Assembly (NCBI RefSeq): GCF_037969725.1
Contig: NZ_CP150203.1
Span: forward strand, 5,594,001-5,658,000
Length of the DNA stretch: 64,000 nt
Direction: 5' to 3'
From: Paenibacillus sp. FSL W8-0426
Lineage (GTDB): Bacteria; Bacillota; Bacilli; Paenibacillales; Paenibacillaceae
Shown here: positions 43,401-52,251 of the stretch, piece by piece
How positions within the stretch are numbered: position 1 is the stretch's first letter
Layout of the letters: the number at the start of each line of letters is the position of its first letter
The notes under the pieces: generated by a model
Databases searched by the model: none
What the model saw: the letters and a program-made list of their open reading frames with translations, nothing else
Told to the model about the DNA's origin: nothing
Made by a program: the position numbers and the translations under genes

Positions 43401-46400
43401 AATGCGCTGTGTTTATGCTGCCTTCAGCCAGTTTGCTGCTTTCCAGCACTTCTGCCGACAGATGCTCCAGACCGATCGTTCCCACCGCCAGCTTGCTGCC
43501 ATCCACGCTGCCGTTGGCGAGCTTGGAGGCTGTTACTGCTCCATCTTGCAAGTTCGCCGTACTGATGGCTTCTGCTTGCAAGTGCGCGCTGCCTATGCTG
43601 CCTTCGGCCAGTTTGTTTTTCTCCAGCACTTCTGCCGACAAATGCTTCAGACTTATCGTTCCCGCCGCCAGTTTGCTGCCGTCGATCGCACCTGCCGCAA
43701 GATGCTCCGGACCCACGGATCCTGCTGCGAGCTTGCTGCCGTACACACTGCCCTTGGCGAGCTTGGAGGCCGTCACTGCTCCATCTTGCAAGTTCACCGA
43801 ACTGATCGCTTCTGCTTGCAAGTGCACGCTGCGGATGCTTCCTTCAGCCAGTTTGTTGCTTTCCAGCACTTCTAACGACAGATGCTTCAGGCCTACCGTT
43901 CCCGCCGCCAGTTTGCTGCCATCCACGCTGCTGTCGGCAAGTTTGGAGGCCGTCACTGCTCCGTCTTGCAAGTTCACCGAACTGATCGCCTCTGCTTGCA
44001 AGTGTTCGCTGCCTATGCTTCCTTTGGCCAGTTTGCTGCCGTCGATCGCACCTGCCGCGAGATGATCCGAACCTACAGATCCTGCTGCGAGCTTGCTGCC
44101 ATCAACCGCTCCGTCCACCAAATGCGCTGTTTCGATGCTGCCTTCGGCCGGTTTACTACCCTCCAACACTTCCGCCGACAAATGCTCCAGGCCGATCGTT
44201 CCCGCGGCCAGCTTGCTGCCGTCCACGCTGCCCTTGGCAAGCTTGGAAGCCGTCACTGCTTCATCTTGCAAATTTGCCGAACTGATCGCTTCTGCTTGCA
44301 AGTGCACGCTGCCGATGCTTCCTTCAACAAGTTTGCTGCCGTCGATCGCACCTGCTGCGAGATGATCCAACCCCACGGATCCTGCTGCGAGCTTGCTGCC
44401 TTGCACCGCCCCGTCCGCCAAATGCACCGTGTCGATGCTGCCGTCGATCAGTTTGTGCCCATCCACGCTGCCATCGGCGAGTTTGGAGACCGTCACTGCT
44501 CCATCTTGCAAAGTCGTTGTGCTGACCGATTCTTCTTCCAGATGAGCATTGCCGATGCTGCGCTCCAAAATGTGATGCGAGAGCACGGCGCCTTCCTCAA
44601 TATGACGGGATTTCACTGCCCCTTGCTGCAGATGTACAGGACCTGTCGATTCCGCCTGCAAATGCAGGCTGCTGATTAGCCCAGGCTGCAAATGGACTCC
44701 CGATATCAACAGGGGTGCCAAGTGTTCTTCTTTGATCGATGAAGGCGCCAAATGCCGCGCCTTGATCTCATGGCTGGCAATGTGCTCGCCATTGATGCTT
44801 TCTACCTGCAAATGCTGCGGGCCAACAATCCGTTCGGCCAGATGATCCGAATCCACGCTGCCCGCGGCAAGATGGGCGGATTCCACTACCGAGGCCTGCA
44901 GATGTTCCTTCCCAACGGCGCCAGGCTGCAGCGCGGTGCCGGATACGGAACCTGAAGCCAAATATTCCTCCCGAATCAGACCCGGTTGCAATTTATTGCT
45001 GGTGATGCTGCCATCGGCGAACAAATCAGGGGAACGAACCTCATCTGCCAAATGCTCCAAGGAAACCACATGCTGTTTCAAATGGTATCCGTGAATCGTA
45101 CCTGTCGGAATATGTTTGGGCGCAATGCTCTCAGCCATTATTTTGGCAGAGTTCACACTGCCGTCCGCCAGTTTGGCCGACGTCACCGCCTGATCGGCAA
45201 TTTTATCAGTGGACACACTTTCCGGAGACAGCTTTGGCGAAGTGACGGCATGGTCCGTCAAATGCGGAGGGAAAATCGAGCCATTTGCCACTTGTGCAGA
45301 AGCTACGCTGCCTGGTGCAATCTTTTCTCCCGTCACGGCTCCTTTAGCCAGCGCCGACGTCTGCACGCTCCCCGGCTGCAGATGAGGGGCTCCTACAGCA
45401 CGCTCGGTCAGATGCTCCGATTTTACCGTATACGGCCGTAACGCCTCTGAACTTACACTGCCTGGAGACAGGTGACTGCTCGTCACTCCGCCATTGGCAA
45501 GGTGTACTGTCGAAACGCTGCCTGGTGCCAGAACTTTGCCATTGACCGATGCCGGCCCCAGTTTGTCTGATGTCACGCTTCCTTCAGCGAGTTTTTTACC
45601 CGTGATCGCTCCGTCTTGGATTTGATCCGTTCCGACGGATGCTTCGGACAGATGTTCGGTAGACACCGCATTCTCTGCCAATGCTGCACCCGAAACGCTG
45701 CCGTCTGCCAAATGCACAGCTTCCACGCTTCCTGAAGCGATATGAATGGAATGGATCGCGGCATTGTCGATGTGGACTGGCGTAATTCCCCGGTTGGCGA
45801 TATGTTCGGCACGAATGGAAGCCTGGGCCAGATGTTTTCCCTGAATGACCTCGTCGGCGATTTTGGAGGAAACAATGCTTTGATCCGCGATTTTGGAGGC
45901 CGTCACCGCTTGTTCCAGAAGCTTTGCCGTTCCGATTGACTGATCCGCGATCTTTGAGCCGATGACGGCTCCTTCCGCCAAATGCTCGCTTTGCACTTCC
46001 CCTGGTCCAATTTGGTCCCGCCCCACCGCATAAGCACCAATCTGAATTTGGCTGATGGAACCGCTGGCCAAGTGTCTGCCGTTTAGCGCACCCGGTGCAA
46101 TATGCCTCATTTCGATCGCGCCTTCTTCAATCTGCTTGCTGCCAACGCTTTCGTCCGCCAGTTGAGGTCTTCCCACCAAACCTTCGGCAAGATGACTTTG
46201 TTGAATAGCCCCTGTCTGAATGTGTGCCGACGTAATGGATTGTTCTTCGATCTTGCTGCCCGTTATCGCGCCTTCACGGATTTTGGACGTTGTAACCGCA
46301 TCGTCGGCAAGCTTCGAGGTATGCACGGCCCCTCCGGCCAAATGACGGGTATCAATGCTGCTAACAGCAATCTTTTCTCCGGTGATGGCCTGATTTTTAA

Positions 46401-47226
46401 TCAGATCCTCGGTAATGACCATGTGATTAAAATGCCTTGCACTGATTGATCCGTCCGCGATTTTGGAGGCATCGATGACCTGATTGCCGAGCTTCTGCGA
46501 CGTGATGCTACCATCCCTGATTTTATCCCCCGAAATCGAGGCGTTTCGGATTTTGTGGCCCGATACGGAACCATCAATCAAATGCTCCTCCGACACGGAA
46601 TTTTCGGCAAGCTTGGCGGACAGGATCGCTCCGTCAGCGATATGAATGCTCGTTACGGCATAGTCCTGAAGAGCCTCGCTTCCAACGGCACCCGGCTTCA
46701 GTTTGCTTGCATCCACGGACAGCGGGGCCAACCGGCTCTCCGTAACCGCATGCTCGCTTAAGTCATCGGTGTAAATATAATGTCCGACTTGGCCGGGCAT
46801 CTGGTTTTGCCTCAACTGTTTGAGCCTTTCTCCGGCAGTGAGGCCTTCCTGCTTGTTGTCTTCTACTTCCGCGGACCATTGGGCTACGCTGCTGACTTTC
46901 ATCTGATCCTTCTCGAGAGCAGTTGCCTGCGCAGCTTCCGTAACCGCAGTTTCCGGCGGCGGTTGAACGACTTCAACATGAATTTCGGGCTGCTGCGCAT
47001 TTCCAGATGGTTCAACGGTTTCCGGCAATGCGGGATCGGATGGCTGTAGAGGTCCGTCTGGCTCCTTCGATGACGGAACATGGGCATTCAAACGATCATC
47101 CTTCTCGAGAGCAAAGCTTGAACGAACCGGACTAGTGCGGCGTTCCGTCAGCTCCAGCTCCCTAAATGTGGGGCTCAGATGACGAAGTTTCGGCGTCTGG
47201 GCCTTTTTTCTCCCTTTTTTACTCAT
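40408..47226 (-). CDS. Giant 2272-residue decapeptide-repeat surface protein
   Basis: Residues 1-150 are basic then charged (MSKKGRKKAQTPKLRHL) with no signal peptide. From about 155 to 2070 it consists of a ten-residue repeat of pattern G-S-V-x-x-x-x-L-A-x (for example GSVDGSKLAEGSIGSAHLQA), roughly 190 copies with almost no break in phase. After a charged linker (QLVAAKQQEEQESAK) and a few more repeats, a globular domain of about 90 residues closes the protein and ends WIAAGPSL. AGGAAGGAG precedes the ATG. The repeats suggest a beta-solenoid or long fibre. Beside YheC/D and glycosyltransferases, it is probably a spore-surface filament. I know of no assigned function. Confidence 0.8.
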   Translation of the reverse strand: MSKKGRKKAQTPKLRHLSPTFRELELTERRTSPVRSSFALEKDDRLNAHVPSSKEPDGPLQPSDPALPETVEPSGNAQQPEIHVEVVQPPPETAVTEAAQATALEKDQMKVSSVAQWSAEVEDNKQEGLTAGERLKQLRQNQMPGQVGHYIYTDDLSEHAVTESRLAPLSVDASKLKPGAVGSEALQDYAVTSIHIADGAILSAKLAENSVSEEHLIDGSVSGHKIRNASISGDKIRDGSITSQKLGNQVIDASKIADGSISARHFNHMVITEDLIKNQAITGEKIAVSSIDTRHLAGGAVHTSKLADDAVTTSKIREGAITGSKIEEQSITSAHIQTGAIQQSHLAEGLVGRPQLADESVGSKQIEEGAIEMRHIAPGALNGRHLASGSISQIQIGAYAVGRDQIGPGEVQSEHLAEGAVIGSKIADQSIGTAKLLEQAVTASKIADQSIVSSKIADEVIQGKHLAQASIRAEHIANRGITPVHIDNAAIHSIHIASGSVEAVHLADGSVSGAALAENAVSTEHLSEASVGTDQIQDGAITGKKLAEGSVTSDKLGPASVNGKVLAPGSVSTVHLANGGVTSSHLSPGSVSSEALRPYTVKSEHLTERAVGAPHLQPGSVQTSALAKGAVTGEKIAPGSVASAQVANGSIFPPHLTDHAVTSPKLSPESVSTDKIADQAVTSAKLADGSVNSAKIMAESIAPKHIPTGTIHGYHLKQHVVSLEHLADEVRSPDLFADGSITSNKLQPGLIREEYLASGSVSGTALQPGAVGKEHLQASVVESAHLAAGSVDSDHLAERIVGPQHLQVESINGEHIASHEIKARHLAPSSIKEEHLAPLLISGVHLQPGLISSLHLQAESTGPVHLQQGAVKSRHIEEGAVLSHHILERSIGNAHLEEESVSTTTLQDGAVTVSKLADGSVDGHKLIDGSIDTVHLADGAVQGSKLAAGSVGLDHLAAGAIDGSKLVEGSIGSVHLQAEAISSANLQDEAVTASKLAKGSVDGSKLAAGTIGLEHLSAEVLEGSKPAEGSIETAHLVDGAVDGSKLAAGSVGSDHLAAGAIDGSKLAKGSIGSEHLQAEAISSVNLQDGAVTASKLADSSVDGSKLAAGTVGLKHLSLEVLESNKLAEGSIRSVHLQAEAISSVNLQDGAVTASKLAKGSVYGSKLAAGSVGPEHLAAGAIDGSKLAAGTISLKHLSAEVLEKNKLAEGSIGSAHLQAEAISTANLQDGAVTASKLANGSVDGSKLAVGTIGLEHLSAEVLESSKLAEGSINTAHLADGAVHGSKLAEGSIGSAHLQAEAISTANLQDGAVTASKLANGSVDGSKLAEDSISSAHLQTEAISSANLQDGAVTASKLANGSVDGSKLAVGTIGLEHLSAEVLESSKLAEGSISSAHLQAEAISTANLQDGAVTASKLANGSVDGSKLAEGSIETAHLADGAVQGSKLAAGTIGLEHLSAEVLESSKLAEGSISSVHLQVEAISSANLQDGAVTASKLANGSVDGSKLAEDSISSAHLQTEAISSANLQDGAVTASKLANGSVDGSKLAEDSISSAHLQTEAISSANLQDGVVTASKLANGSVDGSKLAAGTIGLEHLSAEVLETNKLSEGSIDTVHLADGAVQGSKLAEGSISSAHLQAEAISSANLQDGAVTASKLANGSVDGSKLAAGTIGLEHLSAEVLETNKLSEGSIDTVHLADGAVQGSKLAEGSISSAHLQTEAISTANLQDGSVTASKLANGSVDGSKLAAGTIGLEHLSAEVLGSGNLAAGSIGSEQLADGSIDENKLAEGAVFSYHISDGSIGRVHLEEEAVGTLNLQDGAVTLSKLAPSSVDGSKLAEGSIDTVHLTNGAVQGSKLAAGSVGWEHLVAESIDGSKLVKGSIGSEQLADGSIDENKLAEGAVFSYHISDGSIGRVHLEEEAVGTLNLQDGAVTLSKLAPGSVDGSKLAAGSVGLAHLAADIIENREPAKASINTEHLADGAVQGNKLAAGSVRAEHIELGSIDGSKLAAGSVQSRHILDGSIGSLHLEEEAVGTLNLQDGSVTGPKLANGSVDGSKLGKQSISSLHLNGGIVGTEHLSAEVWEAIRQLSGDTLEQLVAAKQQEEQESAKAAAFTLKDEPIQDTNQVDVQPNPEPAADVRESLEAAERISENSVRGDHLCEDAVGSRELKAGAVTPKHLSFHPVRSSSRQPIVQQFGMEAFILPEEDSSVELTVIFEEAFASEHYVIVAMCNDRGFQVSLLSQSEDEAVLEVTRTAGCKHTYGLLSWIAAGPSL
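41011..46770 (-). repeat. 30-bp tandem repeat array encoding decapeptides
   Basis: About 190 units of 30 bp in constant phase, with no indel other than whole units visible. From 41.4 to 44.5 kb the units are nearly identical. The block ATCCACGCTGCCRTTGGCGA recurs at 42001, 42241, 42481, 42601, 42721, 42961, 43141, 43261 and 43501, giving higher-order spacings of 120, 180 and 240 bp. Flanking units (44.6-46.7 kb) have diverged. Confidence 0.9.
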
Positions 47227-47581
47227 GCAGCTTGCTCCTTCCTCTAACCTTCGTCTCCGCCATCATATGCGCTGATTTGGGCATATGCCACTATCTTTGG
47301 AGACATTGGCGCAGAAAGGACAGCCTCTGCACGAGAAAGAGCAAACAACCTGTCCCGTATGAAATAGGCTGTCCCCCTCCATGCCGGTCAGGCGGGTGTC
47401 CAAGCATCGGTCCGGCGGCGTCATACGATATCTATATACACCGTTGGCACACACCCAAGAAACATGACTGCTGCATGTAAGCATTGCCAAAAAATAAACG
47501 TGATTCAATCTGCATTCGTTCGCCAACATATCGGCTTCGTAAGTAATACTTCTCGCATTTACTCGAAAGGGGGAATAATCA
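47227..47581. other. Divergent promoter region between giant gene and yheC/D-like gene
   Basis: 355 bp without a gene. It contains an inverted repeat, GGACAGCCT (47318-47326) and AGGCTGTCC (47366-47374), separated by 39 bases. It also holds CATACGATA at 47422 (plus strand), which fits a sigma-K -10 (CATAnnnTA). A clear -35 was not found. Confidence 0.45.
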
Positions 47582-48712
47582 ATGCCGCAAGAACTGATCG
47601 GCATTTTGCTCGATACACGGATGTACCGCGGCATACCGAATGGCAAAACCGGCCAAGAATCACTCGTCAATTATGAGATGGCAGCGGCACTCTACAATTT
47701 GGTGCCCTGTTTCCTGCGGCTGGAGGATATCCATCCCGAAAGCAAAACCTGCTTGGCCTATATCCGCATAGGGGAAACTTATGTCCGGAGGCGGATACCC
47801 CTTCCTGCGGTCATTCATAATCGCGCTTTCCAGCTGCGCCGGATGGAACAGCACAAAATTGCCCAGTTGCTGCTGCAAGGCATCCAGATTTACAACGTCC
47901 GCAACCGTTATCGCAAAGACTATATCCATGACATGTTGTTTCAAAATCCGGTTTTGCGTGAACATCTGCCTCATGCGCAAAGGGCCACGCAGCAATCTTT
48001 GGCTCATATGATGGACCAATTCGACGATCTCATTATCAAACCGTGCAGCGGAAGCATCGGCCATGGAATCATGCGTTTGTTCAAAAAAGAAGGGCAATGG
48101 CATTTAACCTGTCAATCCAAGGCTTCACGAAAGGGATGGGCTACCTTCCGCCTGCACAAGGGCCAGCTGCCATCGGCTGCGCTTCGGCGAATATTCCGCC
48201 ATGCCTATTTGATTGAGGAACGAATTCCACTGCTGCGTTACAAGGGAAGACCCGTCGACCTGCGTATATCCGTGCAGCGCGGAAAAGACGGTTTGTGGCA
48301 AGTGACCGGCATGTTTGCCAAAGCCGCTCCTGCGCATACCTTTGTCACCAACATCGCGCAAGGCGGAAAAGTCATGAAGCTCGGAGACGTGCTGGACAGC
48401 GATTCAACCACTCTGGCCCGCGCCGAGCTCGAAGACTCGATTTGTTCCATTGCGCTCCAGGTGGCCTACACCCTTTCGGCGAACCTGCCGCATTTGGCCG
48501 ACCTTGGATTGGACATGGGCGTGACTGAACAGGGAAGGATCTATTTTATCGAATGCAACGGAAGAGACCAACGTTACGGCTTTCGCAAAGCCGGGATGAA
48601 TGAACACTGGATGGCCAGTTATCGGGAACCGATGGCCTACGGCCGTCTGCTGCTTGAACAAAACGCCCGCATTTCCCGCCAAACCCAAACGTATCATAGG
48701 GGCCTGTATTGA
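47582..48712 (+). CDS. YheC/YheD-family spore-coat-associated ATP-grasp protein
   Basis: A 376-residue protein. The N-terminal domain (1-130) opens LIGILLDTRMYRGIPNGKTG. The ATP-grasp part runs from about 130 to 350: DDLIIKPCSGSIGHGIMRL with the ATP-binding Lys, YLIEERIPLL, RPVDLRISVQRG and the metal-site FIECNGRDQRYGFR. YheC and YheD are endospore-coat proteins of unknown reaction in B. subtilis. AAAGGGGG precedes the start. Its divergence from the giant repeat gene supports a sporulation context for the whole 33-48 kb region. Confidence 0.85.
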   Translation: MPQELIGILLDTRMYRGIPNGKTGQESLVNYEMAAALYNLVPCFLRLEDIHPESKTCLAYIRIGETYVRRRIPLPAVIHNRAFQLRRMEQHKIAQLLLQGIQIYNVRNRYRKDYIHDMLFQNPVLREHLPHAQRATQQSLAHMMDQFDDLIIKPCSGSIGHGIMRLFKKEGQWHLTCQSKASRKGWATFRLHKGQLPSAALRRIFRHAYLIEERIPLLRYKGRPVDLRISVQRGKDGLWQVTGMFAKAAPAHTFVTNIAQGGKVMKLGDVLDSDSTTLARAELEDSICSIALQVAYTLSANLPHLADLGLDMGVTEQGRIYFIECNGRDQRYGFRKAGMNEHWMASYREPMAYGRLLLEQNARISRQTQTYHRGLY

Positions 48713-48797
48713 TTTCGCTTGCATTCTGTGTCAATATTATGCAGAATGGTTGGCCATTGCCGATCCTGATGTTTTGCATTAATTAAGGGGGATATTC

Positions 48798-49592
48798 ATG
48801 GCAAAAACGCTGTTACGGTTAATGACCGAGCTTTCTTCTCGCAAATGGATCTCTCAAACCGTAGGGGGATTTTCCAAGAGCAGGATAAGCAAGGCCTTTA
48901 TCCCTTATTTTGTTCGAACATACGACATCCCTTTGCATGAAGCCGAAATGGACTGGAAGGACTATCGTTCACTGAATGATTTCTTCACGCGGAAATTAAA
49001 GCCTGGCATGCGCCCGCTTGATCTTTCGGAGCATGCTCTGATCAGTCCGGTCGATGCCAAAATCACGGCCTCCGGACCCATCTCTTCGGGCACGCTCCTT
49101 AACGTGAAGGGACAAAATTATACACTTGCCGAGCTGTTGAACCATTCTCCCCACCAGGAGAAGTACAAACATGGTTATGCCTTTGTCCTTTACCTCAGCC
49201 CTCGCGACTATCACCGCATTCATGCACCCGTAAGCGGCCACAAAATCGAGACGGAGCACGTTAAAGGCAAGGTTTACCCCGTGAACGATTTCGGACTCAC
49301 CCATATGCGAGCGGTGTTAAGCCGGAATGAACGGCTGATTACCTACATTGCTCACGATTTTGGCGAAGTGGCCGTCGTCAAGGTCGGCGCCATGAACGTA
49401 AGCAGCATCCAATACGCCGATGAAACAACAAGTGCCTGGGCACAAGGCGATGATTTGGCTTATTTCGAGTTCGGTTCAACCGTCGTCCTGTTAACGCAAA
49501 GCGGGACATTTGAACCTCGAACGGACTTGCAGCCTGGAGATACCGTCAAAATGGGAACACTTCTTGGACGGTTTAAACGGGTCAATCCATAA
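48798..49592 (+). CDS. psd: Phosphatidylserine decarboxylase proenzyme
   Basis: A 264-residue enzyme that makes phosphatidylethanolamine. Its autocleavage site is GST at about 226-228 (LAYFEFGSTVVLL), where Ser becomes the pyruvoyl group. SPVDAKI, LSPRDYHRIHAPVSG and VGAMNVSSI supply the other active-site and family residues. AGGGGG lies seven to eight bases upstream of the ATG. It is a short single unit between the YheC/D gene and a strong terminator. Confidence 0.95.
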   Translation: MAKTLLRLMTELSSRKWISQTVGGFSKSRISKAFIPYFVRTYDIPLHEAEMDWKDYRSLNDFFTRKLKPGMRPLDLSEHALISPVDAKITASGPISSGTLLNVKGQNYTLAELLNHSPHQEKYKHGYAFVLYLSPRDYHRIHAPVSGHKIETEHVKGKVYPVNDFGLTHMRAVLSRNERLITYIAHDFGEVAVVKVGAMNVSSIQYADETTSAWAQGDDLAYFEFGSTVVLLTQSGTFEPRTDLQPGDTVKMGTLLGRFKRVNP

Positions 49593-49607
49593 CGACTGAA
49601 CGCAGGC

Positions 49608-49648
49608 AAAAAAGGCACAGCCCCTGAACCAGGTACTGTGCCTTTTTT
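49608..49648. terminator. Bidirectional terminator after psd
   Basis: AAAAAAGGCACAG, a loop of about 14 bases, CTGTGCCTTTTTT. It also faces the end of the minus-strand AraC gene. Confidence 0.9.
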
Positions 49649-49719
49649 GGTTTGATCGGAAAACCCGTCCGCCGCATTTCTCCCATTACGTGGTGTTGAG
49701 ATTGTAAACTGTCATTAAC

Positions 49720-50505
49720 TTAACGGATCTCGGATGGGCTTTTGCCGGTGTATTGCTTGAATTGACGACTGAAGAAAAAAATGTCGCGATACCCGAGCGC
49801 ATCGGCCACCTCGGTAACGTTCATGCCTGTATGCACGAGCAGATGCTCGGCACGCTCAATGCGCATGCGGATAATGTACGATTGCACGGAGGAACCGACA
49901 AGTTCCTTGAATTTGATGGAAAAATATCGCGGGGATAATCCCGCACGAGCTGCCAGATCCTCCACGCGATGGGTTATTCCGGGATGCTGCCGGACATAAT
50001 TGGCGACTTCCTGGATCACATCGGAGAGCTGGTTGCTTACTTTCCGTTCGGCAGGCGGTTCCGTATCGGCCCGCAGCAGATGAATCATAAGCTGTTTCAG
50101 AATCAGCTTGCTCTCCTCTTCCCGTCCGTACACATCGGACAAAAACAGCCTCACATACCGGGCAAGCAGATGCTCAAACTCCACCGTCTCCTGTACCGTG
50201 CGGTAGGGCTGCGGAGTTTCCGTAACATGCCCTTCCACATCAAAATGAATGTACGTGAGCACAAGCGGCTTTTGCCGATTATGAGTCGCACTGGTATGGT
50301 CGCCCGGCCGAAACAGGAAACAACTGCCCTTGCCAACCTCATACGGCTGATCATTGAGGACAACCGTACCTTCACCGCTCCATACATAAAACAAATCGTA
50401 ATTCTGCATCGGTTTTTCCCGCTTCTGCCACTTCCAGCCCGGCTCGCAGACAATTTTGGCGACTGCGGGCAAAATAACAAAAGATGACGGCGATGCCTGC
50501 AGCAT
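49720..50505 (-). CDS. AraC-family transcriptional regulator with cupin sensor domain
   Basis: A 261-residue regulator. An AraC-type cupin fold spans residues 30-130 (NYDLFYVWSGEGTVVLNDQPY, FLFRPGDHTSATHNRQKPLVL). The C-terminal double HTH is classical (THRVEDLAARAGLSPRYFS, MNVTEVADALGYRDIFFFSRQFKQYTGKSPSEIR). Start at 50505, with AAGGGGG upstream. Such proteins usually regulate sugar utilisation. No target gene is adjacent, so the effector is unknown. Confidence 0.87.
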   Translation of the reverse strand: MLQASPSSFVILPAVAKIVCEPGWKWQKREKPMQNYDLFYVWSGEGTVVLNDQPYEVGKGSCFLFRPGDHTSATHNRQKPLVLTYIHFDVEGHVTETPQPYRTVQETVEFEHLLARYVRLFLSDVYGREEESKLILKQLMIHLLRADTEPPAERKVSNQLSDVIQEVANYVRQHPGITHRVEDLAARAGLSPRYFSIKFKELVGSSVQSYIIRMRIERAEHLLVHTGMNVTEVADALGYRDIFFFSRQFKQYTGKSPSEIR

Positions 50506-50653
50506 GTCGCCACTCCCCCTTGAATGTTGATCTCTCTTCATGCGTGCCATACTGTTCGTCCAACATAAAACGACGCACGGCACGCTCATCTATGGATGTC
50601 AGCTCCCTCCGGAGCATAAAACCATACAACCTTATCCTATTATACAGCGGAAT

Positions 50654-52105
50654 TCACCGAAACGAAAATATGCACTTCTCCCACGCACGCCGCATGATGG
50701 CGATGCCTTCGGCCAATGCCTTCTCGTCGAGATGGGCAAATCCAAAGCAAACGGCAGAAGAGAACGGCTTCAAGTGATACCGGGCCGCATCACGAAATCG
50801 AACGCCTTCCTGCGCAGCCAACCGTTTGAACCGTTCAAAGGATTCGGAACTGCCGTTCCATGTCGCATAAACGTGCAAGCCTGCATCTCCCGGCTGCACC
50901 GTAAAAGCTTCCGGCAGCTGCCGCTCCAGCTCGTTCACGAAAAAATCATGCCGCTCCCCGTACAGGCGCGTCAACCTTCTCACATGCCGCAAATAACAGC
51001 CCCGGGTCATGAATCGGGCCAATGCACGCTGCTCCAGCAATGCGGGGGAAACGGGTTCATACAACGTTTTTGCCGCCAAAACAGGACCTACGAGGCTTTG
51101 CGGCAAAACGGCATACCCCAGCCGAACCGCCGCCGGCATCGTCTGCGAGAACGAGCCGATATAGATCACTCGCTGTTCGCGATCAAGTACTTTGAGCGGT
51201 TCGATCGGCCTGCCTCCCCACCGGAATTCGCTGTCATAGTCATCCTCAATAATGACGGCATTCCGCTCCGAAGCCCAGGTCAGCAGTTTTTTCCGACGCT
51301 CCAGGCCCAGCACCGCCCCTGTAGGATATTGTCTGGTCGGCGTAACGAACAACACGCCTGCTTCCCACGCTTGCGGAATGATTCCGCCCGCATCCACGGG
51401 AGCCGGCAGGAGACGGCCGCCTCCCGCCTTTACAGCTTGGGCAATGCCCGGATAACCTGGATTTTCCAGCACAACGGAGTCTCCTTCGGAAACGAGCAGC
51501 TGGGTCAGCAGCGTTATTCCCTGCATCGACCCGCTGAACAGCACAATCTGCGAAGGATCGGCGTGTATTCCTCTCGTCCATCTCACATGCGAGGCGATGG
51601 CCTCACGCAGTTCCAGATCCCCTGCCACGCTGCTCTGCCTCCTCCAATCACTGCGCTGGGCAGCGGCAAGCGCACTTCTCCACTCGGCTTGCGGAAAATG
51701 CTCGGCAGGCATGCGCTGCATGTTGAAATCGATGACGGGCTGGCGGACGGCGTCGATGGGCACGTCCCCGTTCACCATATGAAAGTTGGCTACCCTCTTC
51801 CCCCAAGGGGACAAGCTGATCTTGGCCTCGCGCCCAGTATACTCCTTTTCCGTCAGCGTGTCTGAAACATATGTCCCTTTCCCACGGTAGGCGCGCACGT
51901 ATCCGTCTGCAAGCAGCATGTCGTACACCTGGGCAACGGATCCGCGCGAAAGATTGTATTGGCGGGCCAGATCTCGCGTCGACGGCAGCCTCGTTCCGCT
52001 TGCGAGCGTTCCCGCATGGATGGCATCGCGGAGCGCGTGATACAATGCGGCATATTTGAAACGGTGCTGGCGTTCATAGCTTTCCATGGGGAGCCAAAAC
52101 TCCAT
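50654..52105 (-). CDS. MocR/PdxR-type GntR-aminotransferase regulator
   Basis: A 483-residue fusion. A GntR winged helix at residues 12-75 (YHALRDAIHAGTLASGTRLPSTRDLARQYNLSRGSVAQVYD) is followed by a fold-type I PLP domain: PGYPGIAQAVKAGG, EDDYDSEF, and the PLP-lysine region YIGSFSQTMPAAVRLGYAVLP. At the usual Lys position the sequence has S-Q-T-M-P-A, so the Schiff-base lysine may be missing. The protein is divergent from a PNPOx-family gene, a typical pairing for vitamin B6-linked MocR regulators. Start at 52105 after GGAGG. Confidence 0.85.
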   Translation of the reverse strand: MEFWLPMESYERQHRFKYAALYHALRDAIHAGTLASGTRLPSTRDLARQYNLSRGSVAQVYDMLLADGYVRAYRGKGTYVSDTLTEKEYTGREAKISLSPWGKRVANFHMVNGDVPIDAVRQPVIDFNMQRMPAEHFPQAEWRSALAAAQRSDWRRQSSVAGDLELREAIASHVRWTRGIHADPSQIVLFSGSMQGITLLTQLLVSEGDSVVLENPGYPGIAQAVKAGGGRLLPAPVDAGGIIPQAWEAGVLFVTPTRQYPTGAVLGLERRKKLLTWASERNAVIIEDDYDSEFRWGGRPIEPLKVLDREQRVIYIGSFSQTMPAAVRLGYAVLPQSLVGPVLAAKTLYEPVSPALLEQRALARFMTRGCYLRHVRRLTRLYGERHDFFVNELERQLPEAFTVQPGDAGLHVYATWNGSSESFERFKRLAAQEGVRFRDAARYHLKPFSSAVCFGFAHLDEKALAEGIAIMRRAWEKCIFSFR

Positions 52106-52251
52106 AACAACCATCACCTCCACGTTACCCGATTCAAATTGGCCTATAAAAATGAATGTAAATTGGATCTATTTTATTGTCAATATAGCTTATATCTTAG
52201 AAGTACGCTCTACGACGATTCAGGCCATACCAACCAAGGGGGATCTTGCAG

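Noticed and set aside
41873-44065. 730-codon open frame on the plus strand inside the giant gene
   Set aside because: It is a by-product of a 30-bp repeat with no stop in that antisense frame. It is Cys/Ser-rich, has no ribosome site, and is opposite a coherent protein frame.
47227-47581. Small genes on either strand in the divergent region
   Set aside because: The frames overlap shifted ends of the flanking genes and lack ribosome sites. Only an inverted repeat and a weak sigma-K-like -10 were seen.
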